From Limisphaerales bacterium (GTDB taxonomy: Bacteria > Verrucomicrobiota > Verrucomicrobiia > Limisphaerales > UBA1100): a DNA stretch of 64,000 nt. How positions within the stretch are numbered: the first letter of the stretch is position 1; each line of letters opens with the position of its first letter. Positions 8,876-19,132 of this stretch are shown piece by piece. The notes under the pieces are model-generated. The model saw only the letters and a program-made list of their open reading frames with translations. It ran no database searches and was not told where the DNA came from. Both the position numbers and the translations under genes were made by a program. The stretch is taken from the NCBI GenBank assembly GCA_014382585.1, contig JACNJL010000044.1, forward strand, positions 1-64,000, written 5' to 3'.

Positions 8876-10360
8876 ATGAACAACTCGCCTTACCATCGAG
8901 CCCCCGATCAATCGCCTTTAAGCCGGCGCGATTTTCTGTGGCAATCGGGCGGGGGCTTGGGCGGGATGGCCTTGACGACGATGTTGGGGCGCGAGCCGTT
9001 GCTGGCCAAAGGCGTGCTGAGCGGCACCTTGCATCATCCGCCGAAAGCAAAGCGGGTGATCCAGTTGTTCATGGGCGGGGCGGCGAGTCATTTGGATACA
9101 TTCGATTTCAAGCCGGCGCTCATTCGGCATCATGGCGAGAAGAGCGATTTCGGCGAACACGTGGAGGCGTTTCAAAACGGGCTCGGGCCATGGATGCAGT
9201 CGCCCTTTGCCTTCGCGCGTCATGGACAGAGCGGCAAGCATCTATCGGAAACCGTCGCGCCGTTGGGTGAAGTGGTGGATGATCTGGCCTTCGTGCACAA
9301 TCTCGTGGGTAAAACCGGCGTGCACAGCCAGGCCACTTACCTGCAGGCCACCGGCTTTCAGCGCCCGGGCTTTCCCGGCATGGGCTCGTGGGTGAGCTAC
9401 GCACTCGGCAGCGAAAATGAAAACCTACCGACCTTTGTCGTGTTGCCCGATCATCGCGGATACGCCTCCAACGGCCCGAAGAATTGGGCCAGCGCATTCC
9501 TGCCAACGCACACGCAGGGCACTACGATTTTTCCGCAACGCGAAAACCCGATTCCCGATCTGCATCCCAAGGCCGGCTTTGTGACGCCCGGCAGTCATCG
9601 CACGGGCATTGACCTGATCAACCAACTCAATGCCGGCTACGCCGAGACGCGCCCAGGCGATGACCGTCTGGAGGCACGCATTCAAACCTACGAACTGGCC
9701 GCGCGCCTGCAGCTCTCTGCCACCGAGGCACTGGACATCGCCAAGGAACCGGACCACGTCCTCAAGCTCTACGGCCTCGAACGCGAGCCCAAGCAATACC
9801 CGAAGACCATCAACGCGCCCGAGGAGACCGAGTATTTCGGCCGCAAATGTTTGATCGCCCGACGGCTCATCGAGCGCGGCGTACGCTTCGTGCAGATTTG
9901 GTCCGGCAACGACAATTCATTTCCCCGCCGCAACTGGGACAGCCACGAGGACATCGAACGCGACCACGGCCCGCTCGCCCTGGGCATGGCCCACGGCGCC
10001 GCCGGCCTCATCCGCGACCTCAAACAACGCGGCCTACTCGAGGACACCATCATCCACTGGACCACCGAGTTCGGGCGCATGCCCAGTACGCAAGGCAGCA
10101 CGGGCCGCGACCACAACCCCTACGTGTTTACCAACTGGCTTTGCGGCGGCGGCATCCGCGGCGGTGTCACCGCCGGCCAGAGCGATGAGTGGGGCTACAA
10201 ACCGCAGGACCGCGCCAACCCCACGCAAGTCTACGACCTCCACGCCACCATGCTGCACCTCCTCGGCATCGACCACAAACAACTCACCGTCCGCCACAAC
10301 GGCATCGACCGCCGATTGACCGACGTCCACGGGCATGTGGTCGAAAAATTGCTCGCTTGA
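8876..10360 (+). CDS. DUF1501 protein with twin-arginine leader
   Basis: A 494-residue DUF1501 member. A twin-arginine motif (SRRDFLWQS, near residue 16) precedes a hydrophobic glycine/alanine stretch. Core blocks: GGAASHLDTFDFKP near residue 67, [19 protein letters not shown] near 325, TTEFGRMPSTQG near 395, GRDHNPYVFTNWLCGGG, and DLHATMLHLLGIDHKQL near the end. It closes with [13 protein letters not shown], the C-terminal signature shared with the 22465 and 38258 copies and with the remnant at 29433. It is the one full DUF1501 gene here not directly paired with a DUF1549/DUF1553 gene; its neighbours are the SASA esterase and the PhyH oxygenase. Confidence 0.92.
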   Translation: MNNSPYHRAPDQSPLSRRDFLWQSGGGLGGMALTTMLGREPLLAKGVLSGTLHHPPKAKRVIQLFMGGAASHLDTFDFKPALIRHHGEKSDFGEHVEAFQNGLGPWMQSPFAFARHGQSGKHLSETVAPLGEVVDDLAFVHNLVGKTGVHSQATYLQATGFQRPGFPGMGSWVSYALGSENENLPTFVVLPDHRGYASNGPKNWASAFLPTHTQGTTIFPQRENPIPDLHPKAGFVTPGSHRTGIDLINQLNAGYAETRPGDDRLEARIQTYELAARLQLSATEALDIAKEPDHVLKLYGLEREPKQYPKTINAPEETEYFGRKCLIARRLIERGVRFVQIWSGNDNSFPRRNWDSHEDIERDHGPLALGMAHGAAGLIRDLKQRGLLEDTIIHWTTEFGRMPSTQGSTGRDHNPYVFTNWLCGGGIRGGVTAGQSDEWGYKPQDRANPTQVYDLHATMLHLLGIDHKQLTVRHNGIDRRLTDVHGHVVEKLLA

Positions 10361-10361
10361 C

Positions 10362-10390
10362 TCGACGCTGCGCAACTTCGCTGCTATTTT
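10362..10390 (+). promoter_or_regulatory. Candidate leaderless promoter of the PhyH gene
   Basis: TCGACG (10362-10367), 17-base spacer, TATTTT (10385-10390), then 7 bases to the ATG at 10398. The -35 is weak, but the layout repeats that seen before several other genes in this window. Confidence 0.38.
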
Positions 10391-10397
10391 CCGCCGA

Positions 10398-11330
10398 ATG
10401 AGCGACGACCTCGCCTCGCGGCATCACCCCATCACCGACTTGTTTCCCCAGCCAAACGCTCCGGAAAATTGGGCGCGCTATCAGCTCACCAATGCGCAGT
10501 TGGAACGTTTCAAAGAACAAGGTTTCGTAAACGGCATTCGGCTGTTGAGTGATGAGCAGGTTGATGCGTTGCGCGCGGAGTTGGGGGAAATGACTGATCC
10601 CGATCACGAGGGGCGCGAGTTGTTTTATGAGTATCACAGCAACGAATCGGGCGATCCGGATTCAGTTTTGTTTCACGCGCTGGGTGCGTGGCGGGTCCGG
10701 CCGGCATTTCACGACTTGCTTTGGAACCCCGCGTTCCTTTTGCCGGCGTACCAGTTGTTGGGCAAAAAATTCCGGCTCTTTCACGACCAACTTTTCAGCA
10801 AACCCGCAAAGCACGGCGGCGTGGTGGCGTGGCATCAGGATTTTTCGTATTGGACGTGGACCCAACCGATGGCCCACCTCACCTGCTGGATCGGCCTCGA
10901 TGATGCCACCGAGGAAAACGGCTGCCTGCATTACATCCCGCGCAGCCATCGCTGGGGCTTACTAGAAAAAACCGGTCTCGCGGGCGATATGGATTCCGTG
11001 CGCGAAGTACTCACGCCCGAACAGATTTCTGATTTTGAAAATCAATGCCCTGTCGTGCTGAAAAAAGGCGAGTGCAGTTTTCATCACCCGCTGATGATGC
11101 ACGGCTCATACGAAAACAAATCCGATCACCCACGCCGTGCCACCGTCATCAACGTGCTCGCCGATGGCGTAACCTCTAATTTCGAAGGCGACCACACCCC
11201 GGGAACTTCCAATTTCCCCATGCTTCCCAAAGGCGAAACCATGGCGGGCGGTTTTTACCCACTGCTCTTCGACCCCGAGGATCAACTTGGGGAATTGGCT
11301 AAACACACTCAAACCATCGATGATGTGTGA
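10398..11330 (+). CDS. Phytanoyl-CoA dioxygenase (PhyH) family oxygenase
   Basis: A 310-residue cytoplasmic protein without a signal peptide. It belongs to the Fe(II)/2-oxoglutarate-dependent PhyH family. The iron ligands are visible as HxD in VAWHQDFSYW (H146, D148) and a distal histidine in HHPLMMHGSY, followed by an arginine (PRRATVIN) placed to bind 2-oxoglutarate. The block GLDDATEENGCLHYIPRSH is typical of the family. Start chosen at MSDDLAS; an upstream in-frame ATG at 10335 lies inside the DUF1501 gene and is less likely. Members hydroxylate diverse small molecules; the substrate here is unknown. It stands between two modules of exported proteins. Confidence 0.9.
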   Translation: MSDDLASRHHPITDLFPQPNAPENWARYQLTNAQLERFKEQGFVNGIRLLSDEQVDALRAELGEMTDPDHEGRELFYEYHSNESGDPDSVLFHALGAWRVRPAFHDLLWNPAFLLPAYQLLGKKFRLFHDQLFSKPAKHGGVVAWHQDFSYWTWTQPMAHLTCWIGLDDATEENGCLHYIPRSHRWGLLEKTGLAGDMDSVREVLTPEQISDFENQCPVVLKKGECSFHHPLMMHGSYENKSDHPRRATVINVLADGVTSNFEGDHTPGTSNFPMLPKGETMAGGFYPLLFDPEDQLGELAKHTQTIDDV

Positions 11331-11386
11331 TGGGTTCGTATGCGTTCGCCAATCATCATCACGGGTGCCAACACCGCCTTTCGGCT

Positions 11387-11415
11387 TTGACCCATCGCTA
11401 TAAACTCATTATGCT
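11387..11415 (+). promoter_or_regulatory. Candidate promoter with very short leader, 11428 gene
   Basis: TTGACC (11387-11392), exactly 17 bases, TATGCT (11410-11415), then 12 bases to the ATG at 11428. This is one of the best -35/-10 pairs in the window. Expected leader is about 5 bases. Confidence 0.55.
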
Positions 11416-11427
11416 GAGGCCGGAAAG

Positions 11428-14337
11428 ATGAGTTCACGCACGTTTATCCTACCGTTGCTTTCGTTGCTGATTAATGGGGTGATTTTGGTGAAAGCCGAGG
11501 GCCTTACACCAAAAGACCGCAATTTTTTTGAGACACAAATTCGGCCGGTGTTGGTTAAACAGTGTTTGGAATGTCACTCGTCGAAAACAAACAACACGGC
11601 GAAGTTCGATGCGCCGTTGCCGGTCGCCGAGGCAGAGGCGATTGTGGCGATGCTGCGCGCGACGAAAAAGAAACCGCATCACAAACCGCTGGCCGAACAG
11701 GTGATTCGTGACTTTGAGCGCTGGGTAAAACTTGGTGCACCGTGGCCGGCCGCGGCAGATCCGCAAACTAACGATTCGCTTTGGGCATTCCAACCAATCT
11801 CCCAACCGATCGTCCCCCGCGTTAAGAATTCCAGCTGGCCCCGTGATCCACTGGATCAGTTTGTGCTCGCGCGGTTGGCGCAGGAAAAACTAACGCCTGC
11901 GAACGACGCTACGCCGACGGTGCTGATTCGGCGGATGTATATGGACCTCACCGGATTGCCGCCGACCATTGAGGCGGTGGAAGCGTTTCAAAAAGAATGT
12001 GCAGTTGATAAACCGAAGGCGGTTGAAAAACTAGTCGATCACCTGCTCGCCTCGCCGCATTTCGGGGAGCGTTGGGGGCGGCATTGGCTGGATCTGGCGC
12101 GCTTTGGCGAATCCAACGGTAACGACGGCCTTGGTCGCAATGCCTCTTTCCCGCACGCATGGCGCTATCGCGATTACGTGATCGAGGCGTTCAACCGAGA
12201 CACGCCGTACGATCGTTTTCTGACCGAACAAATTGCCGGAGACTTATTGCCGGCCAAGAGCGATCCCGAGCGCGACCGCAACCTCGTGGCCACCGGATTT
12301 CTCGCACTCGGTTCCAAGCCGGCCAAGGCGATGAATAATAATTTCGACATGGACGTGGTGGCCGACCAAATCAACGTGGTGAGCACCGCGGTGATGGGTC
12401 TCAGCGTCGGCTGCGCACGTTGCCATGATCACAAGCACGATCCGATCCCCACACGCGACTACTACGCGCTCGCCGGCATCTTCACCAGCACCGAGACGCT
12501 CTGGGGCAATGCCGCCAACGAAAAACTCACCGCACCGGCCACCGCGTTGCATCAGCTCAAAACGATGACGCGCACGGACGCGAGGCCGGACCCCACATTA
12601 ACGGCCACCGCCGGCGTGCCGAAATTTGCCGAGAATTATCACACGGCGATTGGTGCACTGAAACCGGAATACCACCTGAATTTCCAATCCGCACCCCAGG
12701 GATTCACGGTGAAAAAAGACGTTAAATTTTCCGCCGACAACGCCGGTGCATTTGGCGGGGGGTGGCTCGAAGGGCAACTCAAAAAAAATATCGATGCGTA
12801 CACCGTCTCGTTTTGGTTTCGCAATGATCTCGAGAACAACGCGCGCGCTGTGACGGCCTATCTTTTTTCGCGCGGCCCCAAGGGAGCCAACGGAGCGCCC
12901 GGCGATCAGGTGGGCATCGGCGGCAATTACAAAAACAATCCACACGCAGGGAAACTGTTTGTCTTCAATGGGAACGGCGGCGTGTCGATCAAAGGCAACA
13001 CCCTCGTGCCGCCGAACACATGGAATCATCTAGTATTTGTCCGTGATGGCAAACACGCGGCGCTTTACCTCAACGGAAATGCCGAACCGGAACTGAAGGC
13101 GGAAATGCCGGTGACCACCCGGGGGGCACGCGATATTTTCATTGGCGGCCGCAACGACTATTTCAACCTCACTCTCGAGGGCAATATGGCGGAGTTTGCG
13201 CTGTTCCCACGTGCCCTCAACGCCGCGGAAATTTTGCAGTTGCACACCGCATCAGGGCGGCCCAAAGGCAGCGGCAAAAAACTGGCGCCGCAAAAATCGC
13301 CCAAGCCCGCGCCGGGCAATCTGGCCATGGGTGTGCGCGAGGGTAAAAAACCAGCCGATGCCAAGATCAACAAAAACGGCGAATCCAACAAGCTCGGCGA
13401 AACCGTCCCGCGCGGATTTCTCTCAGCCACAAAAATGACCGACGCAGTGAACGTTGACCCCCAACAAAGTGGCCGCCGACAACTCGCGCAGTGGCTCACG
13501 CATCCGTCGCACCCACTCACCGCACGCGTGATGGTCAACCGCGTTTGGCTGCACCTCTTCGGCCGGGCAATCGTTGACACGCCCGATGACTTTGGCGTGT
13601 ACGGCGCGCGCCCAACACATCCGGAATTACTCGATCATTTGGCACAGCGGTTCATGGCCGATAAGTGGTCCGTCAAAAAACTCATCCGCGCCATCATCCT
13701 CAGTCGCACCTACCAACTGGGCAGCCAACCCACCGCTGCACAAATGCAGGCCGATCCGGACAACCAATGGCTTGCCCGCCACCACCGCCGCCGGCTTGAT
13801 GCCGAAAGCGTGCGCGACAGCATCCTCGCCGCCAGCGGACAGCTGAATCGCGCCCCGCGCCACGGCTCCGACGTCAGCCAGCTCGATGTGCTGATCAACT
13901 GGCCTCCCGGCGAATCAGCCGTCATCCATCGCCCCAGCACTCACCGCAGTATTTACCTTTGCCTGCTGCGCCACGCGCCGCCGCCGGAGCTCTCCGCCTT
14001 CGATCTGCCCACCGGCGTGAAGCCCATGGGCCAACGCCACATCACCACCGCGCCAACCAGCGCCTTGTATTTGATGAACAACGAGATGGTGGTGAAGCAG
14101 TCGCGCCGGTTCGCCGTCCAATTGCTCGACAAGGCCGGAGCCGATTCCGCCAGCCGTGTGCGCTGGGCCTTCCGCCGAGCGCTACAGCGAAATCCTAGCG
14201 GGGCCGAATCGCGGCGGGTCATTGAACTGCTAAACACTTTGCAAACTCAAACACGCAATCCCGAAAACGAAACGTCAACCTGGGCCACTATTTGCCAAGC
14301 GCTCCTGACGACCTCGGAATTTCGATACATCGATTGA
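11428..14337 (+). CDS. PSCyt1 / DUF1549 / LamG-like / DUF1553 secreted protein
   Basis: A 969-residue exported protein. Signal peptide about 1-23; PSCyt1 haem motif CLECH (C46, C49, H50); DUF1549 (PSCyt2) about 130-360 with a second motif [11 protein letters not shown]. An inserted LamG/concanavalin-like beta-sandwich lies at about 410-600 ([44 protein letters not shown]), then a lysine-rich linker and DUF1553 (PSD1) about 675-960 with [22 protein letters not shown]. LamG folds in this position are expected to bind carbohydrate. The stop overlaps the start of the following DUF1501 gene by one base (TGATG), a tightly coupled pair. Function of the family is unknown. Confidence 0.93.
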   Translation: MSSRTFILPLLSLLINGVILVKAEGLTPKDRNFFETQIRPVLVKQCLECHSSKTNNTAKFDAPLPVAEAEAIVAMLRATKKKPHHKPLAEQVIRDFERWVKLGAPWPAAADPQTNDSLWAFQPISQPIVPRVKNSSWPRDPLDQFVLARLAQEKLTPANDATPTVLIRRMYMDLTGLPPTIEAVEAFQKECAVDKPKAVEKLVDHLLASPHFGERWGRHWLDLARFGESNGNDGLGRNASFPHAWRYRDYVIEAFNRDTPYDRFLTEQIAGDLLPAKSDPERDRNLVATGFLALGSKPAKAMNNNFDMDVVADQINVVSTAVMGLSVGCARCHDHKHDPIPTRDYYALAGIFTSTETLWGNAANEKLTAPATALHQLKTMTRTDARPDPTLTATAGVPKFAENYHTAIGALKPEYHLNFQSAPQGFTVKKDVKFSADNAGAFGGGWLEGQLKKNIDAYTVSFWFRNDLENNARAVTAYLFSRGPKGANGAPGDQVGIGGNYKNNPHAGKLFVFNGNGGVSIKGNTLVPPNTWNHLVFVRDGKHAALYLNGNAEPELKAEMPVTTRGARDIFIGGRNDYFNLTLEGNMAEFALFPRALNAAEILQLHTASGRPKGSGKKLAPQKSPKPAPGNLAMGVREGKKPADAKINKNGESNKLGETVPRGFLSATKMTDAVNVDPQQSGRRQLAQWLTHPSHPLTARVMVNRVWLHLFGRAIVDTPDDFGVYGARPTHPELLDHLAQRFMADKWSVKKLIRAIILSRTYQLGSQPTAAQMQADPDNQWLARHHRRRLDAESVRDSILAASGQLNRAPRHGSDVSQLDVLINWPPGESAVIHRPSTHRSIYLCLLRHAPPPELSAFDLPTGVKPMGQRHITTAPTSALYLMNNEMVVKQSRRFAVQLLDKAGADSASRVRWAFRRALQRNPSGAESRRVIELLNTLQTQTRNPENETSTWATICQALLTTSEFRYID

Positions 14338-15683
14338 TGAACGCACAGCCCATATCCATTTCGCGCCGCAACCTGCTTCAACAGGCCTCATGCGGTTTTG
14401 GTTACCTCGCGATGTCGGCCTTGTTGGCGGAAGCCGCCAAACCGCTTGCGCCCAAGCCGCCGCCGCTGCCCGCTCGCGCCAAGCGCGTGATTTTTCTTTG
14501 CATGTCCGGCGGCCCGGCGCACATGGATACATTTGATTACAAACCGCAACTGACCAACGCCGCGCATCCGGGATCGGCTTTTAATTTCAAACAGCACGGC
14601 GACAGCGGCCTGTGGATTTCTGAGTTATTGCCCGAGACTGCCAAGCACGCGGACAAGCTTTGCCTCATCAACGGTATGCACGCGGATACCGGCAACCACG
14701 CGCAATCGTTTTTGCAACTGCACACCGGCGAACGCCTTCGCCGCCGCCCGAGCATGGGCGCGTGGATCAACTACGGCCTCGGCACGGAAAATCAAAATCT
14801 GCCGGGGCTCATCAGCCTCAACACCGCCAAGCCCTCCACTTACTCCGCCGCATTCCTGCCGCCGGCCTACGAAGGCACGCCCATCGGCATCAACGGTGAA
14901 GATTTTTCCAAGGCCAGCATCCCAAACATCGGCGGCGCGCATCTTTCCTCTGCAGACAAACGCCGCCAGCTGGACCTTGTGCAAGCGCTCAACCGTGAAC
15001 ACGCCGCACGGCGGCCATACGATGCCAAGCTCGAGTCGGTCATCGAAACGATGGAGCTCGGATTCCGAATGCAAACCATCGCGCCGAATCTGCTGGATGT
15101 CAGCACCGAATCCAAAGCCACCCTCGAGCGTTATCGCGTGGGCGCAAAACATTCGGTCGGCACCTGCCGCGCCTCCGATTTCGGCCGGCAATGTCTGCTG
15201 GCCCGCCGCTTCGCCGAGGCCGGCGTACGGTTCATCGAGGTGAACCACGGCAGCTGGGATCAGCACAAATGGCACCGGCGCGATCTGCGCGCCAACTGCG
15301 AAACCACCGACGCCCCCATCGCCGCGCTGCTCGGCGACCTCGAGGCGCGCGGGTTGCTGGATGAAACGCTCGTCGTGTGGGGCGGCGAATTCGGCCGGCC
15401 CGGCCTCGTGCCCGGCAACGGCAAGGACGAAACCGGCCACAACGCCCGCGGCTTTAGCTTCTGGCTCGCCGGCGGCGGAGCCAAACGCGGCCACGTCCAC
15501 GGCCGCACCAACGACACCGGCTCGGCGGCGGTCGAGGGCAAAGTTCATTTCCACGATCTCCACGCCACCATCCTCCACCTGTTGGGACTGGAACACAACC
15601 GGCTCACCTACCACCACGCCGGCCGCCACCACCGCCTCACCGGTCCCAATGGCGGCAAAGTTGCCACGGGGTTGATTGCCTAA
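14337..15683 (+). CDS. DUF1501 protein with twin-arginine-like leader
   Basis: A 448-residue DUF1501 member starting [16 protein letters not shown], a twin-arginine-like leader followed by a hydrophobic stretch. Blocks: [16 protein letters not shown] near residue 58, [19 protein letters not shown] near 285, [11 protein letters not shown] near 345, and [18 protein letters not shown]. The start is fixed by the TGATG overlap with the upstream DUF1553 stop; an ATG at 14292 lies inside that gene. Unlike the 8876, 22465 and 38258 copies it ends [15 protein letters not shown] rather than in the DVHGHV signature, so at least two DUF1501 subfamilies are present. Confidence 0.92.
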   Translation: MNAQPISISRRNLLQQASCGFGYLAMSALLAEAAKPLAPKPPPLPARAKRVIFLCMSGGPAHMDTFDYKPQLTNAAHPGSAFNFKQHGDSGLWISELLPETAKHADKLCLINGMHADTGNHAQSFLQLHTGERLRRRPSMGAWINYGLGTENQNLPGLISLNTAKPSTYSAAFLPPAYEGTPIGINGEDFSKASIPNIGGAHLSSADKRRQLDLVQALNREHAARRPYDAKLESVIETMELGFRMQTIAPNLLDVSTESKATLERYRVGAKHSVGTCRASDFGRQCLLARRFAEAGVRFIEVNHGSWDQHKWHRRDLRANCETTDAPIAALLGDLEARGLLDETLVVWGGEFGRPGLVPGNGKDETGHNARGFSFWLAGGGAKRGHVHGRTNDTGSAAVEGKVHFHDLHATILHLLGLEHNRLTYHHAGRHHRLTGPNGGKVATGLIA

Positions 15684-15719
15684 CCGGCCAACTGCAAATT
15701 CATCACTACGCCGTGCAGC

Positions 15720-15748
15720 TTGACCGCGCCAGCCAATCGGCCAAGGAT
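15720..15748 (+). promoter_or_regulatory. Candidate leaderless promoter of the 15754 gene
   Basis: TTGACC (15720-15725), 17-base spacer, AAGGAT (15743-15748), then only GCGGC before the ATG at 15754. The -35 is strong, the -10 moderate. No Shine-Dalgarno sequence could be carried on such a transcript. Confidence 0.45.
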
Positions 15749-15753
15749 GCGGC

Positions 15754-17052
15754 ATGCAGACTCATTCGCGCCGAGCCTTTATCCGATCCTCAACCTTAGC
15801 GTTTCCATTTCTATTTTTACCCCGACTGCGTGCTGCGGAGCCGTGGGAAAGCAATGAAGTTATCCAACGCCATCGCCGGGCCGCGCTGGCGGTTCTCAAA
15901 CCCTCTGCAGCCCAACTCGATCGCGGATTAAAACTGCACGCTGAATCACTGGTGTTTGATACCTATGGCTTCGCGCCGCGCTGCGCGGTGGATGGCGCCG
16001 CGCTGGCCAAGCTTGCCGCTGAAAACGCTTCGGTTATCGAAATCAAAGACGCCCGCGAGCGTATGATGATGACCCGCTGCGTGGATGACCCGGCCGAACG
16101 CATAGAATTCCAGCAAGCATGGAAGGCGGCCGGCGTGACTTGCATTTTCCAAAATGCCGGTGAGGAAGGGCAAGCCCCGCTGCGCCTGATCAAGCGTCTC
16201 GCCAACTTCACGTACGTGACAGATCACCTGAAGGGTTTTCTAAACAAAGCCGCCACGCCCGCGGACATCGTGGCCGCAAAAAAAGCCGGCCAACATTGCC
16301 TGTATTTCACCGGCAACGGAGTCCCGCTTACTCAACAATGGATCAGTGTTCCTGATGAATTGCGCTACTTAATCGTGTTTAAAAATCTCGGCATGCGCAT
16401 GCTGCACCTCACCTACAACCGACGCAACATGATCGGCGATGGCTGCGCCGAACCGGGCAATGCCGGGCTCAGCGATTTTGGAAAATCCGCGGTCAAAGAA
16501 ATGAACCGATTGGGCATCATCCCCGACTGCGCTCATTCCGGTTGGCAAACGAGCTTGGAAGCCGCACAAATTTCTGAGAAACCCATCCTCGCCAGCCATA
16601 GTTGCGCGGCAGATTTGCACAAACACATCCGCGGCAAGCCAGACAACGTCCTCAAAGCCATCGCCAACACCGGTGGCCTCACCGGCATCGCGTGCATCCC
16701 GAGTTTTCTCGGCAACCCGGGTGATATCAACGCCTTTCTCAACCACATTGATCACGTCATCAAGACTACCAACATCAACCACGTCGGCATTGGCTCCGAT
16801 GTTTCGTACACCTCCCGAAATCAAGCAGCAGAAGCGGCTAAGATTCCTAAATCACAAAAACCCCGCACCCCATGGCGTTACTTCTGGCCCGTGGGGAGCC
16901 TGCGCCCACAACCACAAGCGCGCCTTTCGATCGCCTGGACCAACTGGCCACTGTTCACCGTTGGCCTTGTACAACGCGGATACAAAGATGATGAAATCCG
17001 AAAAATCATCGGCGGCAACATGCTGCGGGTTTGTCGCGACAGCTTAAAATGA
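15754..17052 (+). CDS. Peptidase M19 (renal dipeptidase)-like protein lacking part of the metal site
   Basis: A 432-residue exported protein with a twin-arginine-like start (SRRAFIRSS) and hydrophobic core. The body matches family M19 from about residue 60: MRMLHLTYNRRN, GLSDFGKSAVKEMNRLG, DCAHSG (H261), ILASHSCA (H282), IRGKPDN (R293) and HVGIGSDVSYTS (D349). Classical members begin with an HxD metal pair (DGHND); here the site reads FDTYGF (68-73) and both ligands are missing. The bridging glutamate of the EGG block is replaced by FTGNG (185-189). So the zinc site is incomplete and true dipeptidase activity is doubtful. It may be a PVC-specific variant with another metal or a binding role. 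Confidence 0.8.
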   Translation: MQTHSRRAFIRSSTLAFPFLFLPRLRAAEPWESNEVIQRHRRAALAVLKPSAAQLDRGLKLHAESLVFDTYGFAPRCAVDGAALAKLAAENASVIEIKDARERMMMTRCVDDPAERIEFQQAWKAAGVTCIFQNAGEEGQAPLRLIKRLANFTYVTDHLKGFLNKAATPADIVAAKKAGQHCLYFTGNGVPLTQQWISVPDELRYLIVFKNLGMRMLHLTYNRRNMIGDGCAEPGNAGLSDFGKSAVKEMNRLGIIPDCAHSGWQTSLEAAQISEKPILASHSCAADLHKHIRGKPDNVLKAIANTGGLTGIACIPSFLGNPGDINAFLNHIDHVIKTTNINHVGIGSDVSYTSRNQAAEAAKIPKSQKPRTPWRYFWPVGSLRPQPQARLSIAWTNWPLFTVGLVQRGYKDDEIRKIIGGNMLRVCRDSLK

Positions 17053-17090
17053 GTTGCAAGCCCTCAACAAAAACCGGAACCTCAAGGCAC

Positions 17091-18032
17091 ATGAAACTAC
17101 TCCTTCCACTGCTGACCGCCCTCGCCGTTTCACTTACCCCACCCGCCGCGCAGGCCGAGCGATTGGTACTCGTCGGCGCATCTTACGGCAAAAATCTACT
17201 GGCCATCACCGATGCGGACGGCAAGGTGATTTGGCAGCACAAGACCGCCGGACCGCAGCGAGGCCATACCGGCCATCACGATGTGCATCTGTTGCCCAAC
17301 GGCAATATTCTCTTTCACGATACATGGACAAAAACGCAGGAGATCACTCTCGGCAAAAAAGTCGTGTGGTCCTATGAATCGGCCCAGATGAATGGCAACG
17401 CCGGTAAGCGCGTCGATGTGCATGCCTTTGCGCGGTTGAAGAACGGCAATACGATGATTGTGGAGAGCAGTGTCGGCCGCGTGATTGAGGTCGATCAGGC
17501 CGGCAAACTGGCCCATCAATTCCCCTTAAAACCCGGCGGCACGCAAAGCACGCGCTGGGCCCGCCACACCGCCACCGGCACCCTACTCGCCTGCAGCGAA
17601 CGCCCCGGCGTGGTCACCGAATACGATCGCACCGGTAAGGTGGTCTGGGATTACCTCATCAACACGCGCGTCTACGGCGCCATCCGTCTCAAAAACGGCA
17701 ACACCCTCATCGCCTCCGGCAGCGGCAAGAGTGTCGTGGAAGTCACGCCTGAGAAAAAGGTCGTTTGGGAAATCAAAGGCCAAGTGCCCGGCACCGATAT
17801 CAGCCTCGGCTGGATGACCTGCCTGCAGGAACTGCCCAACGGCAACCGCATCATCGGCAACTGCCATGCCGGCGATAAAAACCCGCAGATCTTCGAGATC
17901 ACCAAGGACAAAAAAGTGGTGTGGCAATGGGATCAATGGGACCTGGTCGGCAACGGCCTCGCCTGCTGGCAGGTTCTCAGCGATGAGCAGTCCGCCCTCG
18001 TCCGCAAAAAGTTGGCAGCACTGAAGAAGTAA
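17091..18032 (+). CDS. PQQ-like / arylsulfotransferase-like beta-propeller, exported
   Basis: A 313-residue protein; the start MKLLLPLLTALAVSLTPPAAQA is a clean signal peptide, preferred over the in-frame ATG at 17031 that overlaps the previous gene. It consists of propeller repeats with the pattern DADGKVIWQHK, LGKKVVWSYES, TGKVVWDYL, EKKVVWEIKG, DKKVVWQWDQ, alternating with LPNGNILF / LKNGNTMIV / LKNGNTLIAS strands. This pattern is typical of bacterial ASST-like and PQQ-like propellers. No PQQ-ligating or sulfotransferase histidines can be assigned, so a structural or binding role is more likely. It begins 38 bases after the M19-like gene. Confidence 0.85.
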   Translation: MKLLLPLLTALAVSLTPPAAQAERLVLVGASYGKNLLAITDADGKVIWQHKTAGPQRGHTGHHDVHLLPNGNILFHDTWTKTQEITLGKKVVWSYESAQMNGNAGKRVDVHAFARLKNGNTMIVESSVGRVIEVDQAGKLAHQFPLKPGGTQSTRWARHTATGTLLACSERPGVVTEYDRTGKVVWDYLINTRVYGAIRLKNGNTLIASGSGKSVVEVTPEKKVVWEIKGQVPGTDISLGWMTCLQELPNGNRIIGNCHAGDKNPQIFEITKDKKVVWQWDQWDLVGNGLACWQVLSDEQSALVRKKLAALKK

Positions 18033-18048
18033 TCTCCCGCCAAACAAC

Positions 18049-18076
18049 TTGCGGACGCATGGCCACCTGTTAGCCT
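18049..18076 (+). promoter_or_regulatory. Candidate promoter with normal leader, 18101 gene
   Basis: TTGCGG (18049-18054), 16-base spacer, TAGCCT (18071-18076), followed by about 18 bases of leader containing AAAGGGAAG before the ATG at 18101. It contrasts with the leaderless layout seen elsewhere. Confidence 0.4.
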
Positions 18077-18100
18077 TGGGCAACCAGTGAAAGGGAAGCC

Positions 18101-19132
18101 ATGCCGAATCGTCGTGAGTTTATTAAGTCCACCACTCTGGCCGCGGGCGTAACGGCGCTGGCGGCAGGGCAAGCCACTGAAGCGAAACCTGCCGTGAACG
18201 CGAAACAAAAACTCTTCCGCGAAAAACTGCTCGAATGCCTCGGCGGTACGTGGCCTAAAGGCGGGGATTTGAAGCCGGAGAAAACCAAGACGGAGCAGAA
18301 GGATGGCTACCGTTTGGAATGGCTGACGTACGAGCTGGAACCGGGCGACCGCTGCCCGGCCATTATGCTGGTGCCCGATGGTGTGAGCGACAAATCGCCC
18401 GCGCCGGCCGTAGCCATTTGGCACCAACACGCCGGCCAATGGCACTTGGGCAAGACGGAGCCGGCGGGTCTCGCGGGCAATCCCATGCACCACACCGGCG
18501 TGGCGCTGGCCAAGCTCGGCTACGTGGTGTTGTGCCCGGACGCATTGTGCTTCGAGGAGCGGCAGGATCCCCGCAAGAAACTGCGCGGCGGCGCGTACGA
18601 GCGATTTGAATTCCTGCGTTACACGGTCGCCGGCCAGTGTATGGCTTGGAAAAATATTTTGGATATGCGGCGCGCGGTCGATTACCTCGTATCGCGGCCC
18701 GAGGTGAAGGCCGATCGCCTTGGCTGTTACGGCCACAGTATGGGCTCCACGCACACGTGGCTGGTCGGCCCATGGGAAACCCGCCTGCGTGCGCTAGTGG
18801 GCAATTGCTGTCTGCCCACCTACGGTGGCATTCATCGCACCAGCCTGCTGCATTGTTTCCCGAACTTCATCCCGGGCATCCACGAGTACGGCGACACGCC
18901 GGATATCGCCGGGTTGATTGCCCCGCGTGCGCTGCATTTGAACCTCGGCGAAACCGACGGCGGCTCGCCCATCCAGGAAGCCCGTGAAGGCGTGAAAACC
19001 ATCGCCAAAGCCTACGCCCAGGCCGGTGTGCCTGAAAACTTTTCATCCTTCATCGAACCTCAAACCGGCCACGTACTTTCCGATAAAATGTGGAACCACG
19101 TGCAGCAATTTTTCGCCAAGCATCTCTCATGA
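18101..19132 (+). CDS. Exported alpha/beta hydrolase (acetyl xylan esterase / dienelactone hydrolase-like)
   Basis: A 343-residue protein with a twin-arginine leader (MPNRREFIKSTTLAAG). The alpha/beta hydrolase core shows the nucleophile elbow GHSMGS (Ser213), the preceding strand GYVVLCPDALCFEER, and a late histidine in PQTGHVLSD near residue 326. An acid is plausible in LGETDGGSP. These fit the large family of PVC esterases annotated as acetyl xylan esterase or dienelactone hydrolase-like. It probably removes acyl groups from exported or environmental glycans. The next gene starts within its stop codon (ATGA), so the two are co-translated. Confidence 0.87.
   Translation: MPNRREFIKSTTLAAGVTALAAGQATEAKPAVNAKQKLFREKLLECLGGTWPKGGDLKPEKTKTEQKDGYRLEWLTYELEPGDRCPAIMLVPDGVSDKSPAPAVAIWHQHAGQWHLGKTEPAGLAGNPMHHTGVALAKLGYVVLCPDALCFEERQDPRKKLRGGAYERFEFLRYTVAGQCMAWKNILDMRRAVDYLVSRPEVKADRLGCYGHSMGSTHTWLVGPWETRLRALVGNCCLPTYGGIHRTSLLHCFPNFIPGIHEYGDTPDIAGLIAPRALHLNLGETDGGSPIQEAREGVKTIAKAYAQAGVPENFSSFIEPQTGHVLSDKMWNHVQQFFAKHLS

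Noticed and set aside
14625-15755. Minus-strand open frame of 376 codons
   Set aside because: Antisense shadow of the DUF1501 gene at 14337; the translation is low-complexity alanine/glycine/arginine sequence.
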